Shown piece by piece: positions 1-12,330 of a stretch of 64,000 nt of DNA (the stretch's first letter is position 1; every line of letters begins with the position of its first letter). Both the position numbers and the translations under genes were made by a program. Origin of the DNA: Chelonoidis abingdonii (Eukaryota > Chordata > Testudines > Testudinidae); contig NC_133773.1 of NCBI RefSeq assembly GCF_003597395.2, positions 61,739,373 through 61,803,372 of the forward strand. Reading direction: 5' to 3'. Below the pieces are notes generated by a model that saw only the letters and a program-made list of their open reading frames with translations, did not search any database and had not been told where the DNA came from.

Positions 1-557
1 CTTCATCTATCCCACAGTCCCCCGCAGTTACAATGGCACAGCAGACGGTACAGAACAACTGGTAACCATCTCTGCTACCTTGCAATGGCAAATGAATGCT
101 GCTGTGTAGCACTGCAGTACCGCCTCGGTCAGCGGCATCCAGTACACATACGGTGACAGTGACAAAAGGCAAAACAGGCTCCATGGTTGCCATGCTATGG
201 CGTCTGCCAGGGCAATCCATGGAAAAAGGGCATGAAATGATTGTCTGCTGGTGCTTTCACGGAGGAAGGAATGAGTGATGACATTTACCCAGAGTCACCC
301 GCGACACTGTTTTTGCACCATCATGCATTGGAATCTCAACCCAGAATTCCAGTGGGTGGGGGAGACTGCGGGAACTATGAGATAGCTACGGGATAGCTAC
401 CCACAGTACAACGCTCCGGAAATCAATGCTAGCCTTGGTACATGGACGCACACCACCAAATTAATGTACTTAGTGTGGCCGCATGCATTTGACTTTATAC
501 AATCTGTTTTACAAAACCCCTTTATGTAAAATCGGAATAATCCCGTAGTGTAGTGAG
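1..557 (-). mobile_element. PIF/Harbinger transposon, terminal fragment cut by the window edge
   Basis: From about position 180 this stretch aligns by eye with 37770-38130, the transposase-side end of the complete Harbinger element further down. Shared blocks include the one around ATTCCAGTGGGTGGGGGAGA and the following GATAGCTACCCACAGT and CGCTCCGGAAATC blocks. The similarity stops near 557, at the innermost part of the terminal repeat (GTAGTGTAG). The outer terminal repeat and the target duplication are therefore missing or eroded. No transposase coding sequence is visible. The orientation is that of a transposase on the minus strand. The rest of the element lies before the window. Confidence 0.7.
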
Positions 558-1437
558 AGCCTCCTGTTGTTGGGGAAGAAGAGGGAGCTGAAGAAACTGC
601 TACTCAGTTACTACCTCCTTTGCTTCAGAAGTGTCCGGTAAAATGTGTGTCCTATTCAGTTTCTGCTTCCACATATACTTCTTGTATGGCTGTTCTGGTA
701 GGTAAATAGTTGCACTGTTGCTCAGGAATTACTTGCATCTGCACCCTCACCATAGATGAAATCACTGCTCGCTTAATTAAAATCGTTCATAAAAGAGCTG
801 CTGTATTCTCACTTGTCCTCACGTGCGCTATCAAGAACTACCTAAATACAGTTATGACTGAAATTCTAACTTGGTTTGTCCAGCCACTGTGATAGATGTA
901 AACTTTAAAGTGACTGAACTGGGCTGTAGCCTTGAGCTGTATTGGGCCAAAAGTTTGTTTTTATGTTATGACATAGTTTTGTCTCAACCACACGATCTGA
1001 GTTTAAAGCATGCTTAAGCATACTGGTTTTGTTAGTGTCTATGCACCTTTAAAGTCCATTAGTAATGGTAGTGTTAATGGGATGACTGATTGACATAGCC
1101 CTTTATTATTGTTTGCTGGAGGAAACGCAGCCGATTGCAATTTTTTAACTTGTTGGTCCTGTAATTAACACTCTTTACAACATGAATAGTGTGGGAAATT
1201 ACATTTTGTCATTTCAATGCTTGCTTTCAGTTTTTTTTAATGTAGGTGAGAATACTTAACGTTGTTTAACAAACCGGACCCTGAGATGGGGAAAAGTGCA
1301 TTATTCTTCGTAATCTGAAAACATAACAATGTGTTTGTCCGAAAGAGTTTCTAAAGAATGAATTAAAATTGTTGTGGTTAGGCTACCCAAGAGCCCAAAT
1401 ACTGTTATCTTACAAACTTACTTATGTATTTGTCAAG
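558..1437. other. No gene seen; AT-rich non-coding DNA
   Basis: No ORF with recognisable content, no splice-flanked exon and no clear repeat family was found here. It is presumably intergenic DNA, or the intron that follows the undetected first ARFIP1 coding exon. Confidence 0.5.
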
Positions 1438-1565
1438 TATCAGGGGGTAGCCGTGTTAGTCTGTATCCACAAAAACAACAAGGAGTCAGGTGGCACCTTA
1501 AAGACTAACAGATTTGTAATGGGCATAAGCTTTCGTGAGTCAAAACCCAGTTCTTCAGATGCATC
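1438..1565 (+). repeat. High-copy reptilian interspersed repeat (GGGGTAGCCGTGTTAGTCTG type)
   Basis: The unit runs from the GGGGTAGCCGTGTTAGTCTG block, through GGTGGCACCTTAAAGACTAA and CATAAGCTTTCGTG, to CTTCAGATGCATCATCATCA. I recognise it as a repeat very common in turtle and crocodilian DNA, but I cannot name its family with certainty. The short ORFs on both strands are incidental. Confidence 0.65.
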
Positions 1566-2512
1566 ATCATCATATGTTTGAAATGCTTTATGAAAATATG
1601 AAACCTGATGTGTGCATTGCATTCTGAAATTCCTTTGTATATCTTTTTGTTGTTGTTTGTTGTTTGTTTCCCAGGACAGACTCTTTCCTCCTGTCCCTTT
1701 TTTGCCCTCTTCCAGAGCAAAAGCATTCTTCTAAGCATCTTTATATGCTGCCAATAGCAAAGGATATCTGGCAGTGTGGGAAACTTGAGCTTCACTGTGA
1801 ATCTTCAGTATGTGCTATTATAATAAAGAGTGTCTTTAAGATCTGTTACTCACTGCACCTGCACTCATAACACCTTGGGCTGTAATCTCGTCAGATCACA
1901 TAAACCATGTAAAGTCAGAGCACTTATATGGGAGACTAACAAAAGGAAACTCAGGTGCTTTAGGAAGTGCTTATGCCTTCTGAGTCAATACTGAGCTAGT
2001 GTTCCAGCCTGGAGGTAGAGAATACTGTGGTGTGCTTCTTGTGGTGCTCTATTTTAGATGAATTGGAAATCAAACCCGTGATCACCTGTAGTCATGTAAG
2101 ATCCCAATTCTCCTCTATTAAGTTTAGGTATGTTATCTCTGGCCTGGCCAAATTTCAGTTTGGGCAATTATATTCAATTTTACTAAAATGTCTCAATTGG
2201 AGAAGCCATTTTTTGCTTCTTATCATAAAAACAAACCTTTAGAAACTTGTGGGTTTTTATTTTCTGCTGCCAAGTGGCTTATTTCATGCAGTTTAAACGA
2301 GGAAGGGTCTGGACTTCATTGATAAGACTGGAGGAGAAATTGTTCAGAAAGGTGGATTGTGCGGTGAGATTGGAGAAGACAAACTGCTTAGTGGAGGAGG
2401 AAAAGACTTCTTTCAGGTGAAGAGTAACATAATTTAAGGCATGAGGCCAGGAGACAGAAAAGGAGATACAAAGAGTAAGTAGTAAGCAAAGTGAATTAAA
2501 TTTAATGTAGAG

Positions 2513-2923
2513 CAGGGGTGGCCAACCTGTGGCTTCTGGCCTAGGTGCCAACTCCGGGGCTGGAGCTATAGGTGCCAACTTTCCAATGTGGTACACAAGG
2601 TGCTCACTGCTCAACACCTGGCTCTGCCCCAGGCCCCGGCCCCACTCCGCTCTTTCCCCCAAGGCCTCTGCCCATTCCCCAAGTCTACCATGCCCTTACT
2701 GCTGCTGCTGCTCCTCCTGCACACCACAAAACAGCTGATCACAGCAGGCGGGAGACGCAGAGATGGAGGGTTAGGTGCTGATCGGCAGTGCTACTGGTGG
2801 GTGGGAGATACTGGGGGCAGGCAGGGGAGCTGACCAGGGGGGCTGCCAGCGTGTTACTGTGGCTCTTTGGCAATGCACATTGGTAAATTCTGGCTCCTTC
2901 TCAGGCTCTGGTTGGCCACTCTG
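2513..2923. mobile_element. hAT-type MITE with 8-bp target duplication
   Basis: The ends are inverted repeats, CAGGGGTGGCCAAC on the left and GTTGGCCACTCTG on the right. They are flanked by near-identical 8-bp direct repeats, ATGTAGAG at 2505-2512 and GTGTAGAG at 2924-2931. An 8-bp duplication and CAGGG-type ends are the signature of hAT transposition. The interior is GC-rich and non-coding. Its proline- and cysteine-rich ORFs are composition artefacts. Confidence 0.8.
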
Positions 2924-3239
2924 GTGTAGAGGGAAACCAAAACACAAATATAGGTGCGGGCAAGTTAGTGGGGTATTTTAGCTTAAAAGGCGAGCTTAGA
3001 ATGGTAGTAATGCAGGAAAACAATGAATTGATTCAGAGCAAAGTGTGGGTAATATGGTTGTAGTGGGAGGAAGATGACTTTACAATGAGTATTGTAAAGT
3101 GGACACACTTGGTGAGGCTGGAGATTGAGAACTGGGAGGCCGTGTTAGTCAAAGCACAAGTGACCATGGCAAGTATCTTAATAGTGTGGAATAGATGGGA
3201 CATGATGAACAGACAGAGCCAATGTTTTGTCTCATTGAA

Positions 3240-3325
3240 AGTCAGTGGAACTTAAATTCCTAAATGACTTTTGACAATCTGATTTAGGCTCCTAAGTCAC
3301 GTCAGTGCTTCTGAAAAAATGTAAA
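3240..3325. repeat. Degenerate copy of a hairpin repeat seen elsewhere in the window
   Basis: The blocks GAAAGTCAGTGGAACTTA and TTTAGGCTCCTAAGTCAC resemble short reptilian fold-back repeats. Related copies appear near 13810-13950 and, as a much better preserved hairpin, at 59823-59892. Confidence 0.35.
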
Positions 3326-3529
3326 AGAAGGTAATATGAATCTGCGTTAATTGTTGCTTTATTCGTTAGGACGGCGTCATCCTTAAGGAGACAACAATGT
3401 ATAGTCTTTCCCAGCTGAATTCCCTAAATTCTTATTAATGGGTTGCTTAAGTGGACTAGTTTTTTTTATTCCACTTTCCTCCCAAAGAAGTACTTAAGTT
3501 ATATCAATGATCATAAGCCGCTTTAATTA

Positions 3530-3960
3530 CATCAGTTGTGTATGTCCACACAGTACTCCTTGTGATGGCAGAGCATGTCCACAGTCCTTGCCCTTACACT
3601 GACAGAGAGCGTTGCTTTATGGGTAGCTATCCCACTGTGCAACACACCACCCTCTGCTACCAGGACCTCTGGGAATGGATCATGGTGCATTATGGGGGCA
3701 TGCTTGCCGTTCCGTAGTGTGGCTCTTGCCATCCCATCATTTCCTGGGCTTCAAACTTCATTTCATGCTGTTTTTCAACAGTCCTTGTAAACTGTGCGCT
3801 CACCATCTTTGCCTGACAGCATGGATCCTGAACTGTTGACCAGTCTGGTGGTGAGCGTTACGAACACAGTGCGGCTGTCCTGCGGTATTTCATGAGCTGT
3901 GTGTAGTTGGGTGGTGGTTGTCCCTCCCCCTCTGGCTCAGAGGGAGGCCGCACTGCCTCA
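3530..3960 (+). mobile_element. Harbinger-like fragment with the start of a transposase
   Basis: An ATG at 3821 opens MDPELLTSLVVSVTNTVRL and then hits a stop within 25 codons. The pattern (M-x-P-x2-L ... N-T-x-R) matches the N-terminus of the transposase in the complete Harbinger at 33617-38147, which begins [10 protein letters not shown] and continues to NTSR. The upstream GGGTAGCTATCCCAC block is also Harbinger-like. I infer the truncated 5' part of a related but distinct Harbinger family. No terminal repeats were located. Confidence 0.5.
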
Positions 3961-4421
3961 CTATGCTGTTGGGGTCTCTGCCTAATATTAGGGAAATTAG
4001 CAAGTTGGGTGTTAATGTCCTGTTAAGAACTAGTTAGAAAAATGCCTGAGAGGCAAGGTCTAGGTTTAGGTGGTCCTGCCTCAGCTCAGGAGAATGGACT
4101 AATGACTTCTTGAGGTCCCTACCAGCGCTAACTTTTGTGACTAAGAGAGGATAAAACTTTAAATGGAAAAGAAACAGCACAGGAAGATCCATAACAAAAA
4201 ATGATTGGACTAAGTCGTATTTTTCCAATCTTGTGAAATCATCTAAGTATAAAATCTACTTGTCCCACCCTCATAACGTGGTGATGTAAAAGTTATTTTT
4301 CCTTAAAGTTACTGTTTAGACAGGCAGAAGAGTAATGTTTTGCAGGTTTGATGTTATACAAACTACCATAAGCTCCATATGCTCTATAGGTTTTGATATG
4401 CTCCGCAGTGGTCACATGGAT

Positions 4422-4566
4422 AATCATAGAAATGCACAGCTGGAAGGAACCCTCAGGTCATATAGGCCAGCCCCTTGCGCAGAGGCAGAACCAAGTATAC
4501 CTAGATTTCAATATGGGGATTCCACAACCTCCCTTGGAAACTACTTAATAGAACCCAAGCCTGAAT
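4422..4566 (-). mobile_element. CR1-type LINE 3' end fragment
   Basis: Read on the minus strand, this is the 3' end of a CR1-like LINE. On the plus strand it shows the typical order ATCATAGAAATG, CTGGAAGGAACC, CAGAGGCAGAACCAAGTATA and GGGGATTCCACAACCTCCCT. These are shared with the CR1-derived tails common in birds and turtles. It is 5'-truncated and has no coding capacity. Confidence 0.6.
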
Positions 4567-6570
4567 AAGGAAAGAACAGGTTAGCTAACGGCTTTGGCCA
4601 AGGGACAATACTACTACTATCAGTAGTGGAACTACTACCCATAATAAAAGCTTCTAGCACAATGTCACTGTTGTCACTATGTATCAGACACACACTTAAT
4701 AGAGCAGTTATTTTTCAGAGTAGGGTAATCATGAATTTCCCATAAATAGGTCACCTATGGCAAATGTTTATTTCCTCTTTTTGACTGTTTCACTCTGGAG
4801 CACACTTTAAAAAAAAGATTGTAAAGAAAGCACTGTTCAAGAAAGTGATTTTGGTTTTTTTGCTCGAATGAGAGCTTATTTCTTGACAGCACACTTGTTT
4901 TCCAGTGCTTTCTGTAATGGAGTCAGAATGATGTTATATACTACCTTATGTTTCCAAGGAACTAACTTTTAACATTTTTAATGTTTTATTTTTTCACTCC
5001 AGGATAAAGCCCCTTTAAGGCAGTGGTTTTTAAGTTGTGTATGTTACTTTTAGATGTCTTATACTCTCCTCACTGAAACAGGTTTAATTGAAAATGTTTA
5101 ATTTTGAGACCATAGTGGTATTGTAAACTAACTTTTCAGAGGAGAAATAATTAGTTTGAGAGAATATTTTAAAATGTATGCAGATTTCCCAGAAATGCAG
5201 ACTTCTGCACAGAATACACTGACCTCTATATAACTTACTGATGGACCAGACCAGTTATTTTAAGAAGGCTGTCTAATCTTTGGATAGATTTTTTTTTTTT
5301 TTTAATAGCCTGCTGATGACATTCAGTTATAACTCCATAGTTTGAGCCTAGCGTGTGGCCAACTATTACTAAATGTACTGAGTTACTTCACCAGTATGAT
5401 GCACTAGCTCTCCCACTGCTAATTACAATATTTAATCATATTATATGTTGTGATTTATAATTAAAATAACTGTAAATTATCAGTCAAGCATGTGACAGTA
5501 TACTTGCAGCAGCAGCAGAATTATTTATTGGACCAAAAACTGGTCTCTTGCATTGATGGAAAAACACAAAAAAGCTTTACAGATCATCATGTAAAATACC
5601 TTCTTACAGCAACTGTGTACTAATGGTTTGTAATTATTTCTCATTCTATTAAAACATTAAATGAAAAAATCCCCAGTATGTTCAGATAATATTATGTCCA
5701 ACTGTTAGGAAACTTGACAATGTGGTAGGCTTTTTCCCCTTTATCGGATAACATAAACCAGGAAATTCAAAGATAAATCTTGATACTCTCCTTTTCTATG
5801 TCAAGGGATTTTTAATAACTTACAGTATGTATTCACATATATGGTTCAATTTCTAGATTTCCGGATTCATTTCTGTTTATAACTTATCCGTACTTCAAGT
5901 GCATACATAACTAGCTTCTTTTAGATATTTTAATAGAAATATAAGCTAGGGTAGCAGTTAATGGAATCTTTGTGAGGAACTAAATTAAACATACTTTAAA
6001 ACAGTAGTTTCTTTCTGCAATTTAAGCTTTGTTTTAATTGCCTTCAACTCTAGATCTCATAAACTTGGAAAAAAAAAACTTGAGTAAAATGTTGGGGCCT
6101 GAAAAATGTAGAGTTAGGTAGTAATCGTATGCTGATTCAATCACATGATACAAATGCATTCTTGATCTTTTTTGGCTCTAACATGGGACTGAAGTCTGAA
6201 AAGATATGGAAGTGTCTTAATTATCTGTTTACCTTAATGAGAAAAACAAGTTTTCACTACTAAAAGCAGTGCATACTGAAAATAAGTTATGGAAGTTTCT
6301 AATCAACAAATTGTCGTCAAGTTCTGGTTATGGAATCTCTTTGCTACTTAAACCATCAGCAAAAAACAAAAAACCCAAACCATAGCTTGATAGTGTCTCA
6401 AATTCAAACTTGATTTTTTTCAGTGCTGGTATTTAGTTTTCAAGTAAAATGATTAATTTTACTGAGAATAAAATATGTATTGCAACTTTACGAAATCTTT
6501 GTCGGTCATGTTTGATTATAACATCTTACAAACGTATGTAGTGTTGTATCAAATATATTATATTCATCAG
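4567..6570. other. No gene seen; AT-rich non-coding DNA
   Basis: Two kilobases of AT-rich sequence with homopolymer runs (for example the T tract near 5288-5303). I see no exon-like ORF and no repeat family I recognise. It ends abruptly at the left terminal repeat of the DIRS element. Confidence 0.5.
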
Positions 6571-6608
6571 TTCTTCGAGTGCTTACTCATATCGATTCCA
6601 ATTAGGTG
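6571..6608 (+). repeat. DIRS left inverted terminal repeat
   Basis: Begins TTCTTCGAGTGCTTACTCAT and ends CAATTAGGTG. It is the reverse complement of 12293-12330 with three mismatches. Confidence 0.85.
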
Positions 6609-6920
6609 TGCGCGTGCCGCGTGCATGTTCGCCGGAAGACTTTTACCCTAGCAACACTGGGTGGGTCGGCTGGTCGCCCCCTGGAGTGGCGCCGCTATGG
6701 CATCGGAGATATAGCCCTGCCAACCCAACCACCCTCAGTTCCTTCTTACCGCCCGTGTCGGTCGTTGGAACAGTGGAGTGTGGTTTTACTGACCTCCACC
6801 TCCCTAGCTACTCGTAGTTCTCTAGTTATTTTTGTGTATATAGTTATAGTTAATTTTTATCATTCATAGTTAGTGTTATAGTTAAGAGGGGTTCGGGGAT
6901 TAGCGCCTTCCCCACACCCG

Positions 6921-9350
6921 GTGCTGGGGCCCATTCCTGGTTCACCAGGTCTCAAACAGTGCTCCGCCTGTCACAAGCCGATGCCGACAGGAGATCCGCA
7001 CGACTTCTGTCTTAAGTGCCTCGGGGAATCTAACCTGGCAGATAAGTGTCGCATTTGCAAGACTTTTAAGCCGACAACAAAAAAGGAGAGGGACTTTCGG
7101 CTAAAACAGCTCCTCACGGAGTCGGCTCTTACCCCTTCGCCTTTGGCACTGAGCACTGGTCAATCGGCAGGCAGAAGCGCCTCCTCAGCACCAGACCGCG
7201 TCGGTACTGCCAAGGCCTCTCGGCACCAGCTGTTGCTGGCACCGAAGTCGACTTGGCACCGCTCCCTCTCCCTGAGGTCGAGAGAGCCTAAGACTCCTGC
7301 TGCTTCCGTGCCACCTGCACCGCAGCCAGAGAGCTCGTCTAAGTCGGATCGCGCGGCACCGACAACGTCGGCACCATCGATTCCGGTCCCACAAGGGCCG
7401 TCGAGTCCGGTGCCTGTCAGCTCCCCGGTGCGGGCCGTGGTTGAGCTTACTATTCCATTCATGCTGGAGACATTCTCAACGGCGAGGGATCTGATTGCCA
7501 TGATAGAGTTGACGCTGCCTCAACCCCCGGCACCGCCGGTGCGGGTAATACAGTCTATCCGCAAGCCTGCCTTGATAAGACCATCCTCTGTCAGCACAGC
7601 AGAGCGGCACTGTTCACGATCACTGTCCCACAGACGTTCTAGATCCCGTTGGCGCTCCCGCTCCCGACGCCGCTCGCAGTCCCATCACCATTCTCCTCCT
7701 CGGTACCAGTTGCACTCGTGGCACCGTTCAGTATCCCGTTCACTGGCCCGCTACTCTTGGCACCACTCCAGGTCCCAGCACTGTTCCAGGCACTGTGACT
7801 CCCGTAGCCGCTCCCGACGTCAAGCCTCGAGATCTCGGTCGACCTCCCGGCACCGCTCCGGTTGCAGGTCCCGATCTCGTTCCCGGTACCGGTATGCCTC
7901 CCGGTACCAGTCCCCGGTGCCGAGTAGAGCAAGGTCCACTAGAGACAGAGACTCTGCCCAGGGCTTTTCAGCCTCTCTATGGCCATCTAGACACGAATCA
8001 GTGTCGTCCCACGCGGACAGCTCTTATGCACAGGACCGCGATTCCGATGTGCCCACCAGAGTCTTCCAAGAGACCCAGGGCCAGGACCAAGGCTCCCATC
8101 AGTGGCCTTTCTGGACACCTTGTGCGTACCACCAGGCCCAACGTGTACCAGTAGTTTCGTCCGGCTCTGTCCCATCAGAGCACTGAGTGTCAGAGGTGAC
8201 AGTTAGCAGTCCTCCTCCAACTCCTACGGAGGAAGCCTCAGTTCACCCACTGGACTCCCAGGTTCCACTGGAGCAGGAGGTCACCCAGGAGCAAGAGGTC
8301 ACACAGGACCCGCTCGTCCCCGGCATCTCCTCTTACTCTTCTCCAGATGAGGCGGTGGCAGGAACATCCTCCTCGGGCCCTCCTCCAATCGACCTGAGAG
8401 CCCATCAGGACCTCCTCAGGAGAGTAGAACTCAATATGAACCTCCAGGTGGAGGAGGTCCCGGAGGTAGAGGACCCAGTAGCGGACATTCTGTCGGCGGA
8501 TGCCCCCACCAGAGTGGCCCTACCATTTATTCGGACCATCCAGGCCAATGCCGATACTATATGGCAGTCTCCAGCCTCTATCCCTCCTGCGGCCAGGGGA
8601 GTCGAGCGTAAATACATGGTGCCCTCTGAAGGGTACGAGTACTTGTATGTCCATCCTCCTCCTTGCTCACTAGTTGTCCAGTCTGTTAATGAGAGAGAAC
8701 GCCATGGCCAGCAGGCACCAGCCCCAAAATCGAAGGAGGCTAGGTGAATGGACTTACTTAGCTACAAAGTGTACTCAGCAGGTGCCCTACAGCTCCAGGT
8801 GGCAAATCAACAAGCCTTGTTTAGCCGCTGTAATTATAACACCTGGGCGGCGGTGGTAAGTTTACGGAGCTACTCCCTCAAGACTCCCGCCAAGAGTTCG
8901 CTGCCCTCTTGGCGGAAGGGGAAAAAGGTCACGAGAACTTCTCTCCAGGCCTCATTGGATGCAGCCGACTCAGCAGACAGGACTCTGGCCTTGGGTGTTG
9001 CCATGAGGCACATCTCATGGCTTCAGGTTTCATGCCTCCCACCGGAGCTGCAGTATACCATTCAGGACTTGCCAATTGATGGTAAAGGTCTCTTCTCAGA
9101 AAAGACTGACCCCAGGCTGCAAAGCCTGAAGGACAACAGGGTCATAATACGCTCTCTCGGTATGCATACGCCGGTGACCCAGTGTAGGCCTTTCCGTCCC
9201 CAGCCTCACCGCCCATACTCTGTGCCTAGACAAAGACAGGACTTTGGCAGGCGGCGCGGCCGAGGTGGTCGTAGACGACAATCAGGACCCCAAGGGGGCC
9301 AAAATCAAGGTCCCTCAAAACCATCAGCCAGACCAAAGACAAACTTTTGA
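6921..9350 (+). pseudogene. DIRS ORF1, gag-like protein, broken by two TGA stops
   Basis: A single reading frame runs for about 810 codons, interrupted only by TGA at 8184-8186 and 8745-8747. The N-terminus holds three C-x2-C pairs (C14/C17, C30/C33, C43/C46), a compact zinc-binding-like module. Around residues 230-330 there is a long Arg/Ser-rich stretch rich in RSRS and RYRS motifs. The C-terminal third (after 8748) begins MDLLSYKVYSAGALQLQVA and ends in an Arg/Gly/Gln-rich basic tail, plausible for nucleic-acid binding. In DIRS elements this ORF is taken to be the structural, RNA-binding protein. Both stops could come from CGA to TGA changes, the usual result of CpG methylation decay. The start at 6921 is a CTG/ATG-proximal choice and is not certain. 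Confidence 0.75.
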
Positions 9351-9460
9351 AGGTGCGCCTGAGAGTGGCATACCAGTTACAGGCCAGGATCCTTCTCCTC
9401 CCTTCTCCATCCGTCTCTCCTGCTTCCTCCTGGAGTGGTCCCAGTTAACTTCAGATCGCT

Positions 9461-10711
9461 GTGTCCTATGCACTGTGGAGTATGGGTACCACCTCCAATT
9501 TGTTTCAACCCCACCCTCCAACCCTGTCCCTCTTCAGGGACACCTCTCATGAGCAATTCCTCTTGCAAGAGGTGCAGACGCTCCTCGCTGTAGGAGCTAT
9601 AGGGGAGGTACCAAAGGACGAAAGGGGCAAGGGGTTTTACTCCCATTATTTCCTAATCCCCAAGTCGAAGGGAGGTCTCAGACCTATCCTAGACCTGCGA
9701 GGACTCAACCAGTTTATGACAAAGTTGAAGTTCCACATGGTATCCGTGGGGACCATTATCCCGTCCTTGGATCCTGGAGACTGGTATGCTACCCTCGATA
9801 TGAAGGATGCGTACTTTCACATTGCCATTTTTCCTCCACACAGGAGGAACCTCCGCTTCGTAGCTGACCGTCAGCACTTCCAGTTGACAGTCCTGCCGTT
9901 TGGCCTTTCCACAGCCCCAAGGGTATTTACGAAATGTATGGCTATAGTCGCCGCCTATCTCTGCCGACGTAGTATGCACGTTTTTCCGTATCTGGACGAT
10001 TGGCTCATCCGAGGGGCCTGCGAGACACAAGTCACCCAGCATGTGGGCATCGTCAAGGACCTATTCACATGTCTAGGCCTGATGACCAATATAGAAAAAT
10101 CCACTCTGGTTCCCACGCAGAGGTTAGACTTCATAGGAGCTATCCTGGACTCCAATCTAGCCAGGGCCTGCTTACTGCAGCCGCGGTTTCAGGCGATGGC
10201 AACAATCTTCCGAGGTCTACAGAATTTCCCGACGACCTCAGCTCGCGCTTGTCTTGATCTCTTGGGTCACGTTCATAACCAAATACGCCCGACTCTGCCT
10301 CCGTCCTCTCCAAGCTTGGCTCATCATGATATACCGCCTGGGCAGGGACCTAATAGACACAATAGTCACCATTCCCCCGAGCACCCTAGGCTCTCTACAC
10401 TGGTGTGTACAGGGCTGCCGTTCCGTCCGCCCCAGCCCTCAATGTCCCTGAGGACGGACGCATCATCTCTTGGCTGGGGTGCTCACCTCGGATGCCTTCG
10501 TACTCAAGGCCTTTGGTCATCTCAGGAGCTGGCATTACACATAAATGTCCGAGAACTGAGAGCAGTCCGCCTGGCATGCCAGGCGTTCCAGCAACATTTA
10601 CAAGGCCGTTGTGTCTCAGTGTTTACAGACAACACAACGGCCATGTACTACATAAACAAGCAGGGAGGGACACGATCCTCCCCCATTTGTCAGGAGGCCA
10701 TCGAAGTCTGA
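9461..10711 (+). pseudogene. DIRS reverse transcriptase and RNase H
   Basis: The reverse transcriptase core is clear. KGGLRPILDLRGLN is followed by DWYATLDMKDAYFHI with the first catalytic aspartate region, then LTVLPFGLSTAPRVF, then the YLDD box at 9989-10000 (residues 177-180). RNase H follows, with LRTDASSLGWGAHLG (Asp near residue 333), the Glu-containing NVRELRAVRLA, and SVFTDNTTAMYYIN. Between 10260 and 10420 this frame loses similarity, while the neighbouring frame (from 10254) reads RLCLRPLQAWL, so a pair of compensating indels has occurred. The frame ends at TGA 10709-10711, but the same frame resumes directly and continues toward the recombinase. That suggests an ancestral fused RT-RH-recombinase polyprotein. 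Confidence 0.82.
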
Positions 10712-10714
10712 CTT

Positions 10715-12277
10715 TTGCATAGCCCACTCGATAGACCTGGTAGCGTCCTTTCTCCCAGGGGTTCGGAACACTCTGGCAGATCGACTCAGCAGGTCCTTCC
10801 TGTCTCACGAGTGGTCGATCTGCCCGCATGTTATTTATTTTGTTTTCCAGAACTGGAGATTGCCCCACACAGACCTGTTCGCTTCCCGCACGAACAGGAA
10901 ATGCCAGATGTTCTGCTCCTTCCAAGGTCTCTCCCCGGGATTGATCTCGGACGCTTTCCTGATGCCGTGGAAGACCAGCTCCTTTATGCCTTCCCACCGT
11001 TCCCGCTGGTTCACAAGGTCCTGCTAAAACTCCGCAGGGACAGAGCGCGCATCATCATGATCGCTCCAGCGTGGCCCAGGCAGCACTGGTACACCACGTT
11101 GCTCGACCTGTCGATAGCCAACCCAATTACCCTGCCACTCCACCCAGACCTCATAACTCAGGACCACGGCAGGCTTCGCCACCCAGACCTGCAGGCCTTC
11201 ACCTCACGGCGTGGCTGCTGCGTGGCTAAACCAGTCAGAGTTACGTTGCTCTGCATCAGTACGACACAAGTTCTCCTGGGTAGCAGGAAACCTTCCACCT
11301 GGTCAACGTATCTGGCCAAGTGGAAGCGTTTCTCCTGCTGGTGCGAAACGCTTAATCTTACTCCCACTGAGGTCTCGATCCCCTCTATTTTGGACTACCT
11401 CTGGTCTCTCAAACAGCAGGGCCTAGCAGTATCATCACTGAGGGTACACTTGGCAGCCATCTCTACCTTCCACCCAGGCGAAGGTGGCCGTTCCGTGTTC
11501 TCACACCCTATGTTTCGAGGTTCCTCAAGGGCTTGGAGCGCTTATACCCCAAGTACGCCGCCCAGCCCCGACCTGGGACCTCAACCTGGTTTTAACCAGA
11601 CTTATGTCTCCCCCATTCGAGCCGTTAGCAACCTGCTCGCTACTATACCTGTCTTGGAAGACAGCTTTCCTCGTAGCCATTACATCGGCCAGACGAGTCT
11701 CCGAGCTTAGGGCTCTTACGGTGGATCGCCGTACACTGTGTTCCACAAGGACAAGGTGCAGTTGCGACCACCCCGGCTTTCCTCCCTAAGGTGGTTTCGG
11801 CCTTTCATGTTAACCAGGACATCTTTCTCCCGGTCTTCTTCCCGAAGCCACACTCAACGCGACGGGAGCAACAAGTTGCACTCCCTGGACGTCTGTAGAG
11901 CACTCGCATTTTATATTGAGCGGACAAAACCGTTTCGTAAAATGCCCCAACTCTTTGTTGCGGTAGCAGACCGAATGAAAGGCCTACCTGTTTCCTCTCA
12001 GAGGATCTCATCTTGGGTGACGGCGTGCACCCGCACTTGTTATGATTTGGCTCATGTTTCCCCAAGCCACATCACCGCGCATTCTACCAGAGCTCAGGCT
12101 TCATCTGCCGGCTTCTTGGCTCGTGTATCTATCCAGGAGATATGTCGCACAGCTACCTGGTCTTCAGTCCACACCTTTGCTTCACATTATGCTCTGGTTC
12201 AACAGTCCAGAGATGATGCAGCCTTTGGCTCAGCAGTTTTGCATTCTGCAATATCTCACTCCAACCCCACCGCCTAG
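10715..12277 (+). pseudogene. DIRS connector and tyrosine recombinase, frameshifted
   Basis: This follows the RNase H part in the same frame. An RNase H/connector segment (LLYAFPPFPLVHKVLLKLRR, then APAWPRQHWY) precedes the recombinase. The core-binding helices are STWSTYLAKWKRFSCWC and SILDYLWSLKQQGLAVSSLR. The catalytic domain shows the first arginine in SARRVSELRAL (about 11678-11709, in another frame), the H-x-x-R pair in AHSTRAQAS (His codon 12080, Arg codon 12089), and the likely nucleophile tyrosine in SHYAL (codon 12188-12190). Excursions into other frames near 10740-10965 and 11520-11745 show small indels. Tyrosine recombinases insert the circular DIRS DNA. This copy cannot make an intact enzyme. 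Confidence 0.8.
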
Positions 12278-12292
12278 GTAAGGCTTGGGAAT

Positions 12293-12330
12293 CACCTAAT
12301 TGAAATCAATATGAGCAAGCACTCGAAGAA
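12293..12330 (-). repeat. DIRS right inverted terminal repeat
   Basis: Reverse-complement partner of 6571-6608, starting CACCTAATTG and ending AGCACTCGAAGAA. The sequence that follows (12331-12405) holds a second TCTCGAAGAACAACAGTTAC block. This is the extended right end typical of DIRS elements, where terminal and internal complementary regions are used in circle formation. Confidence 0.8.

Noticed and set aside
2279..2662. 127-codon minus-strand ORF
   Set aside because: It crosses the border of the hAT MITE at 2513 and has no recognisable domain or splice context.
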